NCBI GenBank assembly: GCA_020002185.1
Contig: CM034534.1
Span: 17,428,656-17,492,655, forward strand
Reading direction: 5' to 3'
Length of the DNA stretch: 64,000 bases
From: Paraescarpia echinospica
Lineage: Eukaryota; Annelida; Polychaeta; Sabellida; Siboglinidae
Shown here: positions 21,346-32,466 of the stretch, one piece after another
Layout: the number at the start of each line of letters is the position of its first letter
Position numbering within the stretch: the stretch's first letter is position 1
Position numbers and translations under genes: made by a program
The notes under the pieces: model-generated
Seen by the model: the letters and a program-made list of their open reading frames with translations, nothing else
Databases searched by the model: none
Told to the model about the DNA's origin: nothing

Positions 21346-22554
21346 GCCAGTTTAGTGTTTTCAATGACAAACGTCTCATTTGAGCCATTTATTTAACGAA
21401 TACTGATCCATTTGATGTGTTGCACTACCTGTTGTACCAATGACAGTATTAACGTGGGCCCCTAGACTTGGAACTATTAGATAATATAGTGGCCATCTGG
21501 CCTCCTCTAAATTCCACCAGTCTTTTATGTGGTAATTACCCGTTTTCACCAGTCATCTGCCAGTCTTGAAGACGGGCAGACAGGTCTCTGGCTAAGCTCA
21601 TGATTGACTCCTACACAACATACGCGAAGGGATGTTCATTCACACTGTTGTAACGTAACCTCGTTCGTTATTCAAATACACCAAGATGGAATTCGTTGCC
21701 AGGCCATTGCGCACCGTAGTATGACAACTAACATGTTTATTAACAAATACAACAGACTACGGCAGCGCCACCTTCTACAACACAACAACGCACAAACCAA
21801 GCACACTTGAACGGTTATGAAAATACTAGTGCATTATTATTGCTGTGTTTATATTTCTGGAATCTGTTATTGTTGTTGTTGTGTGTGCGTGTGTGCGTGC
21901 GCGTGTGCGTGTGCGCATGCGTGATGAGATGGATTTCTGTGAAACGTGGAGTAAAAAATACGGATCTCAACCAAACACAGGTGATATTTCTGTATTGGTG
22001 ACGTATATAAACATCACTTTTACTGTTACATGTAGCAGAACAATGACAACAGACTATAACTTCGTGGCGAAAACGGATGTCTTCCAAACTGCCTGAATTC
22101 GCCGTTGCTACGTTTGGCAACAAACCGAAGTAGGTCGCGTATGAGCACACTCGCGTAGGGCAGAAAGAAGTAAACAAACAGACGCGTTAAACCGGCGGTT
22201 GCTCTGTTATGTGCTTGTAGTTCGTAGTTTTGCAATTGTTGTTTAGACGTTTTTGTTTACGGTAATACGATAATAGTCTGACAAATCGAACAGTACACAC
22301 ATTTTACGAACGATCGATACATCCAACCGCACTTCAACCTGACGGCGTTGTGATTTAAAGTGATACGAACGCGAATATACAAACGTGAGTTTTCTGTGTT
22401 GAGCGCATGATAACGAAGCCTGTGCATTCTGCCATGCAAACAAACTGCGATGTGCTTTTAATTTACTCATATCGTCAAAACGCAGCAACGGAATACGGCA
22501 CAAGGTTGACTATGGTCTACAGATCTCTCCGATCGGCCATTGTGATTCGCCTAC

Positions 22555-22745
22555 CTGGAGGAATGGCCAGAACGTTTCCTTTGGGACGTCTTTAGTCGAC
22601 GTGATTTGGTCCCAGTGCAACTCCAAGGCATGGTCAGGTATGAGAGTGGGGTTGATGAAGACGTAGTCGCCTGACGTCATCCCCTGACGGTGTGCCTCTA
22701 TCATGACATCGGTCAGGAACGTCATGTCTCCGCACAGAATCACGA
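22555..22745 (-). CDS. Gene A exon 3: ectodomain core
   Basis: 191 nt, phase 1 to 0, acceptor gactgtcttcag, donor gtaggcg. Reads VILCGDMTFLTDVMIEAHR then GMTSGDYVFINPT, a very clear match to the ILCG...M..A...GMT.GDYVFI block of ANF-receptor ligand-binding domains. Confidence 0.93.
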
Positions 22746-24034
22746 CTGAAGACAGTCACGAGGGGACTTCGCACCAAGATATCTCACCAAGACAGTGAGC
22801 TACTTAGGAAACCTATCTTTATTTCAAAGAGTCAAGTCAAAAGCGTTTATTCAAACAAATCAAACAAATTAGATGTACCAACTAAATGCACAAAGCATAT
22901 TGGTGAAAAGTTAGAAAGGAGAAACACACAAATAAAAATACTTATTAAGTTATGGTTCTCCTTGTTCGACAGTTTCTAGCAGCTTTTTACATGGTGTTAA
23001 GTTCATTGGTGATACAGACATGACAATCATTATTTATGTTTTCGTGCTTGCTATGAAACCAAACAATGTGAAATTTTATTTGCATACAACAACTTTCAAA
23101 TATATGTTTGCTGTAATGTGCCGTAAAACGATGAAACGAGTTAATATTGGTAAAACTGACATAGAACGAGTTCCACAGGTTGGTTCCGTAGACAACTAAC
23201 GACATACACCTTCTATTGGTTGATGCACGGGTTTGCTAAAACTGCTTTTGTGTTTGTATGCAGTGCTTGTTGACGAGTTAAAACAAAATTAAACAAATTC
23301 CGCTGATAAATTTAAGGAGCATTTTTAAAAAGTCAAAATCCGCCGCCTGTCACCGGGGACGAAATTCTTTCCGTGACACACCGGCGGAAGTGTCCCTGTG
23401 GCGCATTATGGTTTTCATAGGTTTCATAAGACGAGACCACTGTTAAGGAGCGAAACCGATTTTAATAATCAAATCGGGACTATGAGCTCATGAGAATGTC
23501 ATAGCCGTACATGAGCGATTATCATTACCTAACATTGCGTTTATTGCTTTGAAAGTATATATTTCAAAATCCTGCAAGCAATTGCAGTATCAATAGTCTC
23601 CTTCGGATGTTGTGTCTGATACGTTGGACGGTCAACTATGATCTACAGAGCTATATTATTATAACATTTCTAATTCCACATAACCGGACTGACTTGTTGT
23701 ACCGAACCATTGACTGACTGCATGGCGTATATGAAAATATATAAGAGACAATGTTAGCGATTATAATAATACGTGCCATGCTCCGAACGTATAGCGTATG
23801 CAGGACGCTCTACAATTTTTTATTGTGCGTCTACGTGTTTTAGTTTTCATTCCTGTCACGCCTGAGAGATTTTCAATACGCTATCTAGATTAGATCAAGC
23901 GTTTAACGTAAGCATCTCAGTGATAAACAAATGTAGAACATGACACCAGTAAATTCAGTGACTGTAAGTTAAGAAAATAAAAAGTACAAAGGCGACAATT
24001 GTGCAGCTGAAACTGTCTAGTAATGTACACGTAC
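22746..24034. other. Gene A intron, no feature seen
   Basis: Intron between exons 2 and 3. Only a short GC-rich imperfect palindrome around 23,340-23,395 stands out. Confidence 0.5.
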
Positions 24035-24218
24035 TTCTGCCGGCCACTTTGATACGCTCCATCCACTTCGACAGTTCTTCTTTGTATGTTGCTGAACTGA
24101 GCATCAGCGTCAGAGCAATGTCGTGGGTCTCAAACTTCTTCCTCAGCGAAGTCTCAAGATGCTCACAACGCATGTCGAAGTTCGCAACCTGGGTCGACAC
24201 GATCACCGCCGACTTCCA
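24035..24218 (-). CDS. Gene A exon 2: ectodomain
   Basis: 184 nt, phase 0 to 1. The start uses the strong acceptor ttttccccggtcttgcgcag; the donor is gtacgtgt. Encodes WKSAVIVSTQVANF, CEHLETSLRKKF, ATYKEELSKWMERI and KVAGR, matching the W..(V/A)..(I/V)Y...C....L......Y...L..I...GR pattern. The open frame continues upstream of this acceptor, but the shorter start restores the family's F-x-x-W spacing. Confidence 0.87.
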
Positions 24219-24814
24219 CTGCGCAAGACCGGGGAAAATACGTTCGATCTCTCTGCCATAGGTGCACCAAGCTATATGTATTGACGTTAGACACTTTGGC
24301 CGTTAACTTGGGCACTTTTATTGGTAGTCCCAACCCTTACGAAAGGCAACTGAAGTTGTGCAAAAACGACAGTATAGTTATTACAACGAAGCATCCAAGC
24401 TACACTATTCTTGGAACCAAACAAAACTACCCTCACAAGAAAGTACCAGATTCCAAACCTTCGTGCAGCCGTTTCAAAACATCGGTAGATTTGTTCACTT
24501 CGTATTGCTTGAGTTTACTCAGTTGTGGCTACAGACAGTGGTGGACGTGAAACAAAACTGTTGTGCACTAAGTGGATGAAGTCGAGCTCGTAACGAAATT
24601 AACAAGTTGACCAGGGGTGAAGTGTTTAAGTGCGTTGAACACCCATATGTACCTTCTTGCAGAAGACCTCTAATATCCTAATTTTTGTGAGACATTGTGC
24701 AGTGTCTGAACAGTATATACGACCTCGCAGATTTCAAAAAGTGTTTCTAACCGGTGTTTCCTAACTGATTATATAGGCCACACGTAGAAACTGCAGCAGT
24801 GAGAGCATGGGATA

Positions 24815-24935
24815 CAGGCAATCACACACACGCACACGCACATGCTCGCGCACCCACACGCGCACATGCACAAACACCCACCCATACACACGCACACACA
24901 CACGCACACACACACTCACACACGCTCACACACTG
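24815..24935. repeat. CA-rich microsatellite
   Basis: Interrupted (CA)n/(CACG)n tract in the intron between gene A exons 1 and 2, just before the palindrome pair. Confidence 0.9.
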
Positions 24936-24949
24936 AATAGGGTCCTTAA

Positions 24950-25084
24950 TATTATTAGAAGCAACGAGCTGCCTTTCAGCCACAGTTTAACTATTAATAT
25001 ATATATATATATATATATGTTGCTTTGGAAAATTGCACCACTGTTAAACTGTGGCTGAAAGGCAGCTCGTTGCTTCTAATAATA
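24950..25084. repeat. Perfect 42-bp inverted repeat with AT-rich loop
   Basis: Left arm 24,950-24,991 and right arm 25,043-25,084 are exact reverse complements over 42 bp. They enclose a 51-bp loop that starts with (AT)n. The RNA would fold into a long hairpin. It may be a palindromic MITE. Confidence 0.9.
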
Positions 25085-25091
25085 CTAAAGA

Positions 25092-25145
25092 CAATGACAT
25101 GGTGAATATTTATATATATATATATATATATTCACCAGGTCATTG
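25092..25145. repeat. Second AT-centred palindrome
   Basis: CAATGAC..GGTGAATA pairs with TATTCACC..GTCATTG around a (TA)n core. It follows the 42-bp inverted repeat by eight bases. Confidence 0.85.
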
Positions 25146-25339
25146 TCCGTCCCACTCCAAAATGCGTCTCATCGAATCTCGCCACATCTAGCCGCTTATC
25201 ACGGTGCATGATTCCGAGAATTGAGCGTAACTTATAACCGCCCGCAAGCTTAACGCTGTTAGCAATGTTTTCTCGTGGCGCTGTAAGTATTTTATGAAAA
25301 CCAACTTTTCCAATAATGTATTTGCATAACTGCACCCAC

Positions 25340-25509
25340 CGCGTAGAATTGGAACAGATGACTCACGACCTCCGCCATTTGGTTGTGAGGACTCATGAGT
25401 CTGACGAGCGTGTTGTACATCTCGCGGTCGGCGAGAGCGGGATCGACGGACGAGAACGAGATGAACGGTACGTTCCAATACGCGATGATCTTTCCGGCAT
25501 TGATCGCCG
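25340..25509 (-). CDS. Gene A exon 1 of those visible: ectodomain
   Basis: 170 nt, enters needing two bases and leaves in phase 0; acceptor ggcgttgcag, donor gtgggtgc. Encodes AAINAGKIIAYWNVPFISFS then DPALADREMYNTLVRL and MAEVVSHLFQFYA, matching the A....W.VP.IS...........TLVR.......(A/V)....F block. It is the 5'-most gene A exon seen; at least one upstream coding exon is missing. The open frame continues a short way upstream (RVRGVA), so the acceptor could be slightly earlier. Confidence 0.88.
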
Positions 25510-25780
25510 CTGCAACGCCACGTACTCGTTACAACAGCGACAACGTAAAAAAGAAGCAGTCGCTTCCTTATTTGTTAATACAAGCGAAAATGCTATTAAT
25601 ACTAGAATAACTATGATGGAGACACAGGCCTAATGCCCGCGAAATGTTAGTGACTATATCTACAGTTGTGTTCGTACTTTGAATATGTGACGACGCAATG
25701 TTCCAATTGTAAATACAACATATAGATTATAACCAATTATACTGGCAATAATATATATTATAACCAACTATACTGGCAAT
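25510..25780. other. Sequence before the gap, no gene seen
   Basis: AT-rich. Just before the gap a short unit (TATAACCAA.TATACTGGCAAT) occurs twice (about 25,728-25,780). Such local repeats may have stopped the assembly. Confidence 0.6.
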
Positions 25781-26780
25781 NNNNNNNNNNNNNNNNNNNN
25801 NNNNNNNNNNNNNNNNNNNNNNNNNNNNNNNNNNNNNNNNNNNNNNNNNNNNNNNNNNNNNNNNNNNNNNNNNNNNNNNNNNNNNNNNNNNNNNNNNNNN
25901 NNNNNNNNNNNNNNNNNNNNNNNNNNNNNNNNNNNNNNNNNNNNNNNNNNNNNNNNNNNNNNNNNNNNNNNNNNNNNNNNNNNNNNNNNNNNNNNNNNNN
26001 NNNNNNNNNNNNNNNNNNNNNNNNNNNNNNNNNNNNNNNNNNNNNNNNNNNNNNNNNNNNNNNNNNNNNNNNNNNNNNNNNNNNNNNNNNNNNNNNNNNN
26101 NNNNNNNNNNNNNNNNNNNNNNNNNNNNNNNNNNNNNNNNNNNNNNNNNNNNNNNNNNNNNNNNNNNNNNNNNNNNNNNNNNNNNNNNNNNNNNNNNNNN
26201 NNNNNNNNNNNNNNNNNNNNNNNNNNNNNNNNNNNNNNNNNNNNNNNNNNNNNNNNNNNNNNNNNNNNNNNNNNNNNNNNNNNNNNNNNNNNNNNNNNNN
26301 NNNNNNNNNNNNNNNNNNNNNNNNNNNNNNNNNNNNNNNNNNNNNNNNNNNNNNNNNNNNNNNNNNNNNNNNNNNNNNNNNNNNNNNNNNNNNNNNNNNN
26401 NNNNNNNNNNNNNNNNNNNNNNNNNNNNNNNNNNNNNNNNNNNNNNNNNNNNNNNNNNNNNNNNNNNNNNNNNNNNNNNNNNNNNNNNNNNNNNNNNNNN
26501 NNNNNNNNNNNNNNNNNNNNNNNNNNNNNNNNNNNNNNNNNNNNNNNNNNNNNNNNNNNNNNNNNNNNNNNNNNNNNNNNNNNNNNNNNNNNNNNNNNNN
26601 NNNNNNNNNNNNNNNNNNNNNNNNNNNNNNNNNNNNNNNNNNNNNNNNNNNNNNNNNNNNNNNNNNNNNNNNNNNNNNNNNNNNNNNNNNNNNNNNNNNN
26701 NNNNNNNNNNNNNNNNNNNNNNNNNNNNNNNNNNNNNNNNNNNNNNNNNNNNNNNNNNNNNNNNNNNNNNNNNNNNNNNN
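25781..26780. other. Assembly gap, 1,000 N
   Basis: Exactly 1,000 unknown bases, so probably a gap of fixed notional size. The missing 5' exon(s) of gene A could lie here. Confidence 0.99.
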
Positions 26781-26837
26781 GGGACTATTGCCATCACTCT
26801 GCGTCCGCCGTTAGCTGCCGTATCTCAGAAACCGTTC

Positions 26838-27240
26838 AGCAACTTTTTCTCTAATTTTGCATAGACATATCTTAGGGCACTGCCACTATGCATGAGAAAT
26901 CTGTATTTTATTGAATCATTTTAAGGGTTCTCTGGGGCCTCCAAGGACCCCAAAACTATTTATTCAAAAACTGTTCAGTAACTTTTTCTCTAATTTTGCA
27001 TATACATTTCATGTGGTAGTGTCACTTTACACAAGAAATCTGTATTTGATTGAATCATTCTAAGGGCACCTAATGACCCCCCAAAAAAGGACCCCAAAAC
27101 TGGTAAATGTTCACATTTTGCCAATTTTTCAAAAACTCTTAAGTAACTTTTTCTCTTATTTTGCATAGACATTTCATATGGTAGTGCCACTATACACAAA
27201 AAATCTGTATTTGATTCAATCATTCTAAGGGCTCCAAATG
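26838..27240. repeat. Three diverged tandem units of about 140-160 bp
   Basis: Blocks starting AACTTTTTCTC(T/A)TATTTTGCATA and running through GTAGTGCCACTATAC and AATCTGTATTTGATTGAATC to TTCTAAGGGC occur at about 26,838, 26,979 and 27,141. Non-coding. Confidence 0.8.
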
Positions 27241-27299
27241 TCCCCTAAAATGCTAAATTTGTTAACTAAATGGTATACTGTAGCAGGAGCTCTAGCAGG

Positions 27300-29600
27300 C
27301 TTCCAGTCCTTTTGTTCAACTTAGCCCTTTTCCCACAACATCTGTCACACCTCACTGTGACTGGCTGGTTAAAGTGTGACTAATCTGTAATTGGTCACTG
27401 ACAGAGGCTTGGGTCACTGTGGCTGGTGGTAGGAAGTATGACTAATCTGTAATTGGTCACTGGCAGAGGCTTGGGTCAACAAACACAGCATCTTGTACCT
27501 GAAACAAAACACTATTCCCCTTCCCAAAACATCTGTCACATGTGGAGTGTGTGTCTTGTATGGATATATATTTTTATGCAGTTGTTTTATATAAGCTGAA
27601 AGTTAATTGAAATAAGTTATTCTTAGGCCACAGAAAAGTAATTCCCGGTTTCTCATCGATGCATGTATTTAAAAATATGTGCCACAACATTTTATTTTAC
27701 AGTAAACCTGTAAACATTTTACTTCCATCATAACCCTTAATGATCTGTAACTATGATTCACCAAAAAAACATTTTATTAATAATTACCTACAGGGTTGTT
27801 TGATTTATGCCGGGTAGAAACTGTTTCTGCAAAAAACATTGATTAATTATTACCTACAGGGTTGTTTGATTTATGCCAGGCAGAAACTGTTTCTGCCTGG
27901 CAGAAACAGCAACAATAGGAAATACATGCCATTGATAGGCAAACATGTTCTTTTTATAGAAAATGTCAGTTTCTCTCTGTATCTGTCTATGTATGATAAC
28001 CATTTGTCCGCCATGCTTACAATAAACATCACATGAATGATAAAAGGAAGATCACTGCCACTTATCTTGTGGATTATTATTATTATAAAACTACTCTGCT
28101 ACTGCTTGGTGGACAGTAAGCTGCAACTGTCTTTGAGTTTGTTTACATTTAGACAAACTACTATTATATAGCACTAATTTTTGAATGAATCACATTTTAA
28201 GAATGCATGTCATTGTTTGCAGTGTAACTTTTGTATGCTTCATTTTCTGCTGCTACAAGTTGCATTCGTCTGAAAGATTATTCAATTACCTATCCAATGA
28301 TAATACATATGTTGTGGTGTTGGAAATATATAGCTTTGGTATATTGCAACAGTCCAGAAAGACAGTATGAGATGTGTCACTCAGTATATGAAGTGTGACT
28401 TTCAGATACTTCATTTTGTATTGCTATGGATTATGATGGGCCTCTCCATTAGCTCCCTATATATTTATGTCAAATATATCATTAAAATATTTCAGAACAG
28501 GCTAACGCTAAGCTGCAACTGTCTTTGAGTTTGTTTACATTTTGACAAAGTACTATTATATAGCTCTAATTTTTGAATTGGCACGACTAATGCTAATATA
28601 TCCCACAAAAAGACTTCTACAGGAAACAACGTTGGTGTAAATTATCATCCCATTATTCTTACTGACAAAGACCTGTAAGTTAGGTAACACCTTAGAAGTT
28701 CTGACAGCAGGACACCGCCTTCGGTGAAGTCGAGACAAAAGTTTGACAAAGGCTTCAAGTTCAAACGGTCTCACTGTCCAGCTGACCCATTTTTTATTTT
28801 CTTTAGACTACCTTTTACTCTCAAATAATCTGTCCTCTTAATTTTATACATGAAGACATAATCTGGCATAACTTTATACATTTTGTAGCAGCACATTTGT
28901 ACTTCCAGTGTATCATATATTTATCACTTGTTGTGTATTACACCCAGCTGTGGAGCTAAGATTCTCTGCCTGTTATAGTTTGATGGAAACTGTGACTAAT
29001 CTGTAATTGGTCACTGGCAGTAGCTTGTTTCAACAGACAGCATTAAGCCACTAGACCCCTGTTAAACTGGACAGTTGCCTGTAGGTTTTAAACTGTGTCA
29101 AACAGGTGCCCTTAGAATAATTCTAAGGGCAACTCAAGGCCCCCCCAAAATGCACAATTGTCCTCCTGTTTCTCTGCTGCTCCCTCCTGCAGTCCCACCG
29201 ATCTCTATTTATACCAGACAGACAGACAGACAGGCAGACATACAGTTTTTTTTACCATTATAAGCACATAAACTACAATATAATATTCATTGTAAGGTCA
29301 GGGAGGCCCATTAAGACAATTATATGCAGCTATCATGGGAGCCACCCTACTGATGAAACTGGATAGTAGACTTTGCCGTGATCACTTGGTAGGCTCTGAG
29401 TGGAGTGGCCAGCTGTAAATCTGTATATTGGTCTAGCCTAGTTAATTTTCTTTAGTCTACCTTTTGTTCTCAAATAATCTGTCCTCTTAGTTTTACACAT
29501 GAAGACATAATCTGGCATAATTTTATAAGTCTTTGTAGCAGCAAATTTGTACTTCCAGTGTATCATTGCAACATAACATACATATTACATACTGTGTGGC
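27300..29600. repeat. Repeat mosaic between gene A and the PARP gene
   Basis: Several direct repeats: a 66-bp-scale unit (GACTAATCTGTAATTGGTCACTG) at about 27,376, 27,440 and 28,992; a TACCTACAGGGTTGTTTGAT unit at about 27,785 and 27,850; an AAGCTGCAACTGTCTTTGAG unit at about 28,120 and 28,510; and a block of about 120 bp at 28,793 and 29,445 (ATAATCTGTCCTCTTA). No convincing exon was found. The pattern fits repeated copies of one or two non-coding elements. Confidence 0.65.
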
Positions 29601-30059
29601 ACATTTGAGTGTTGTGCATGTAATATTTCCATGCAATCCATTTGCATGTATAATTTCAACAGCCGTTTTCTTCATTTTCACTTTTTGACCTCTACCATGT
29701 TCAATGCTCCATAACTTTGCAAATTTTTGTAGCAGTTACATAATTTTTGAAACTTTGTAAAGCACCCTACCAAACCTTTACAAGGATGTAAGAAAACAAT
29801 GTTACAATATTTTTTTCACATATAGACGTATTAGTCCAAAGGACTTCAGGGCCACTTGGCCCATTTTTTAAATGCACCTTTCTGTGTAAAAAGTGAAGTT
29901 AAAAAGTGTTACCCTGTTTCACTGAAAGCTTAAAAAACTCAGTATTCAGTGGTAACTGAGTGGCCAGACATTCAGCACTGAAATGGTGAAATAAATGGCT
30001 CAAATGATGCAGTTTTGTCATTGAAAAACTAAACTGGCCAGTAGTATCTGTGCTTAATG

Positions 30060-30230
30060 TGAATGGCTTCCGTGCAAGTCGTTCACGCGCTAAAAGGTAC
30101 ACTTTTTAGTCCTTTTGCCATCATTCTGCGTCCGCTGTCTGTGCAAGTCATTCACGCGATAAAAGGTGCACTTTTTTTATTAATTCAAGACTGGCAAAAA
30201 GTTATTTCTGGCTAAGGGCCTGGTGGTTGC
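30060..30230 (+). repeat. Dispersed repeat, second copy
   Basis: Shares ordered blocks with 21,232-21,345 in inverse orientation; itself contains a short internal repeat (GTGCAAGTC.TTCACGCG..AAAAGGT, at about 30,072 and 30,142). Confidence 0.6.
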
Positions 30231-30417
30231 CACACCATCTCTTCAGATGTTATTCCCTATTATTATTATATCAGTGGGAAACATACCATGTCACAATCAT
30301 CTGAAAAACCAATATATTTTTAACATGTTCATCCTCCTTTAGTTCCACAGAGTGTACATCCGTCTGTTAACAACTTTCATATTGCACACAGATCTTTAGA
30401 TTCCATAATCCCCTCGC

Positions 30418-30540
30418 AGAAGTCCAGATGATGTTCAATTGAAGAGGTCTGCCAGGGAGTAAAGTATAAAGCGTTTTGCGCTGTCATAAGGACTGGATAC
30501 TGCGCTATATAAGAACTTACCTTTTACCTTTACTTTACTA
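30418..30540 (+). mobile_element. SINE 3' fragment
   Basis: Contains GTCCAGATGATGTTCAATTG, AAAGCGTTTTGCGC, ACTGGATACTGCGCTATATA and a CTTACCTTTTACCTTTA tail. It equals the 3' half of the SINE at 41,362-41,668 and the fragment at 50,036-50,140. Confidence 0.7.
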
Positions 30541-30601
30541 TGTGCCTATCATTGTCTGCTCAGGTTTCTGAGGATTAAGATTTTGTTCTTATGTTTCGCA
30601 G

Positions 30602-30672
30602 CAGTTGCCAGATCTTCAGGTCCTGTGGGTACTACCACCGAGCCATCTTCTACCCATGTGTCCACGTTTCAG
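30602..30672 (+). CDS. Candidate linker exon of the PARP14-like gene
   Basis: 71 nt between acceptor atgtttcgcag and donor gtatcac, leaving in phase 0 as the next exon needs. Encodes VARSSGPVGTTTEPSSTHV, a Ser/Thr-rich linker like the SGATGGTTSHS that follows in the exon at 37,703. Support is only phase and composition, and the intron to the next exon would hold a whole LINE. Confidence 0.4.
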
Positions 30673-30719
30673 GTATCACATATCAGTTCAGCAGTACAGG
30701 AATGTGACATGTTGACCTA

Positions 30720-30850
30720 CCATATATACACATATGCACACATGCATAAAGACACACATGCGTACGTGCACACACATGCACGTACGCACACACAAACATG
30801 CACAAGCACACATGTGCACACACACACCTGCACGCACGAATGCACACACC
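30720..30850. repeat. CA-rich microsatellite
   Basis: Degenerate ACACATGC / CACACACA tract. Open frames here, on both strands, are artefacts. Confidence 0.85.
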
Positions 30851-32466
30851 ATCAAGCTTGTTAACGAAGCATACCATTGCATGCGAATGCGTAACTTTAT
30901 TCGAATGCGAATGCTTATTTCAGTGATCACATTCGAATGCGAATGTTTGGTGGTTGCGTCTGAATGCGAATGTTTGGTGGTTGCGTCTGAATGCGAATGT
31001 TTGTTTGTGTTACACCTTGTGTAGGGCTGTAGGCCTATATAATATGTACAGTTTTGAGCATGAAATATAAAAAAGCTTAACGCTACATATTTTAAATAAT
31101 TACATACAAATTACAAACACGATATTTAGTCTCAAAACCTGTCTACAACTGTAGAACAAAACATTTTCTATAGGCTACAGCTTATAATGTGTCCCACCGG
31201 TCACAGAATATTATTTGAGCATTACATAAGTTTCAATGTCACAATAGATTGTTCACAGAATATAAGCTTTTCATTTGACGAACATCAATTGCTCAAGCAG
31301 TTTATCACCAATACGGGCACTTCCATATTTTTAGTTACTCTTCATAACTCCAGGGAGGAAGCAGCTTCACTGGGCTTTTGTTTGCATTGGTAATCCTTGT
31401 CTGACTACACTTTGGAGGAATCATGGCTTCTTTTGTGCTAGCCCTGATGTTTACAAGCAGGTGATATTGGAATAGTGTGATTGCTGCCTGTCCAAAGGGA
31501 TTCAATGGTCCTTTGAAGTTTAGTCCTCAGCCAAAACCCCCTCACACAAAGGCCTCATTGGCTTCCCATTCATTCACTGATTAATTGCTGGGTAATGTTT
31601 GACCAGCACTTCATCTTATAATACCAATTTTAGTTAGTGGCTACCAGCATACTGATGACCTTATGACTCCCAGAAGTGTGATAAACATCCTGATGCATTT
31701 GTCTTGAGTCAGTCAGACAGAGTGAGGTGACAGTGGCAAAGACTTGCTGTTTGTTGAAAACTACTCTGGCTCATTGAAAAGGTAGTGCACAAAGTACGAT
31801 ATACCATACAGGTCTGTTAACGGTTATAATGCAGGTTAATTAAGTTTACATTCTTCTCTCCTGTTGTATAATTGTTCCTGTTGTATAATTCAGGGGAACT
31901 TCCGGTGGTGAATTGGTTTGAATTTGTTGCAGCAAACTTGCGAAAATATAAGGATATTTGATCTAGATAAGTGATAGTATTAAGTGTATAACATACATAA
32001 CGTAATTATAGATATATAGTAAGCAATTTTTTTTTTAAAGTTAACTAGAGGGAGTAATCTAGGGTAGATTAAAAGTAGGCGATTTGTGAGCGATAATTGG
32101 GGACGTTAATGTAATCGGACCGTTGTTTACAAAGTAGGTCACTGGCGAAGTTAGCGTAACGTGAACGACAATAGAATAGCGTTATTTGAGATAATCGATG
32201 TAGTTAGATGAGTAATTAAAACCTGAAATAACAACCTTTTAAAGTGTATATTAGTACACAGGAAACAGTCTTTGTAAAGACTACCTTGTATCTAAGCCTA
32301 ACTTGAATACATTGTCATCGACATCGTAACTAGGTAAGGCACGGTGTGTCACTGTGTGTTAACAAATACGACTAACTATAACCTAAACAATCTGGTGTAA
32401 ATTGTACACAGAAAAGTCTTTTCAAAGACTATATAAAAAAAATTTTGAACATAAATAAATTCTGAT

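Noticed and set aside
25727..26797. 356-codon open frame
   Set aside because: Almost wholly made of unknown bases in the assembly gap.
28556..28774. 72-codon minus frame (LEAFVKLLSRLHRRRCPAV) as an upstream exon of gene A
   Set aside because: No similarity to the ectodomain and no clear splice sites with fitting phase; it lies in the repeat mosaic.
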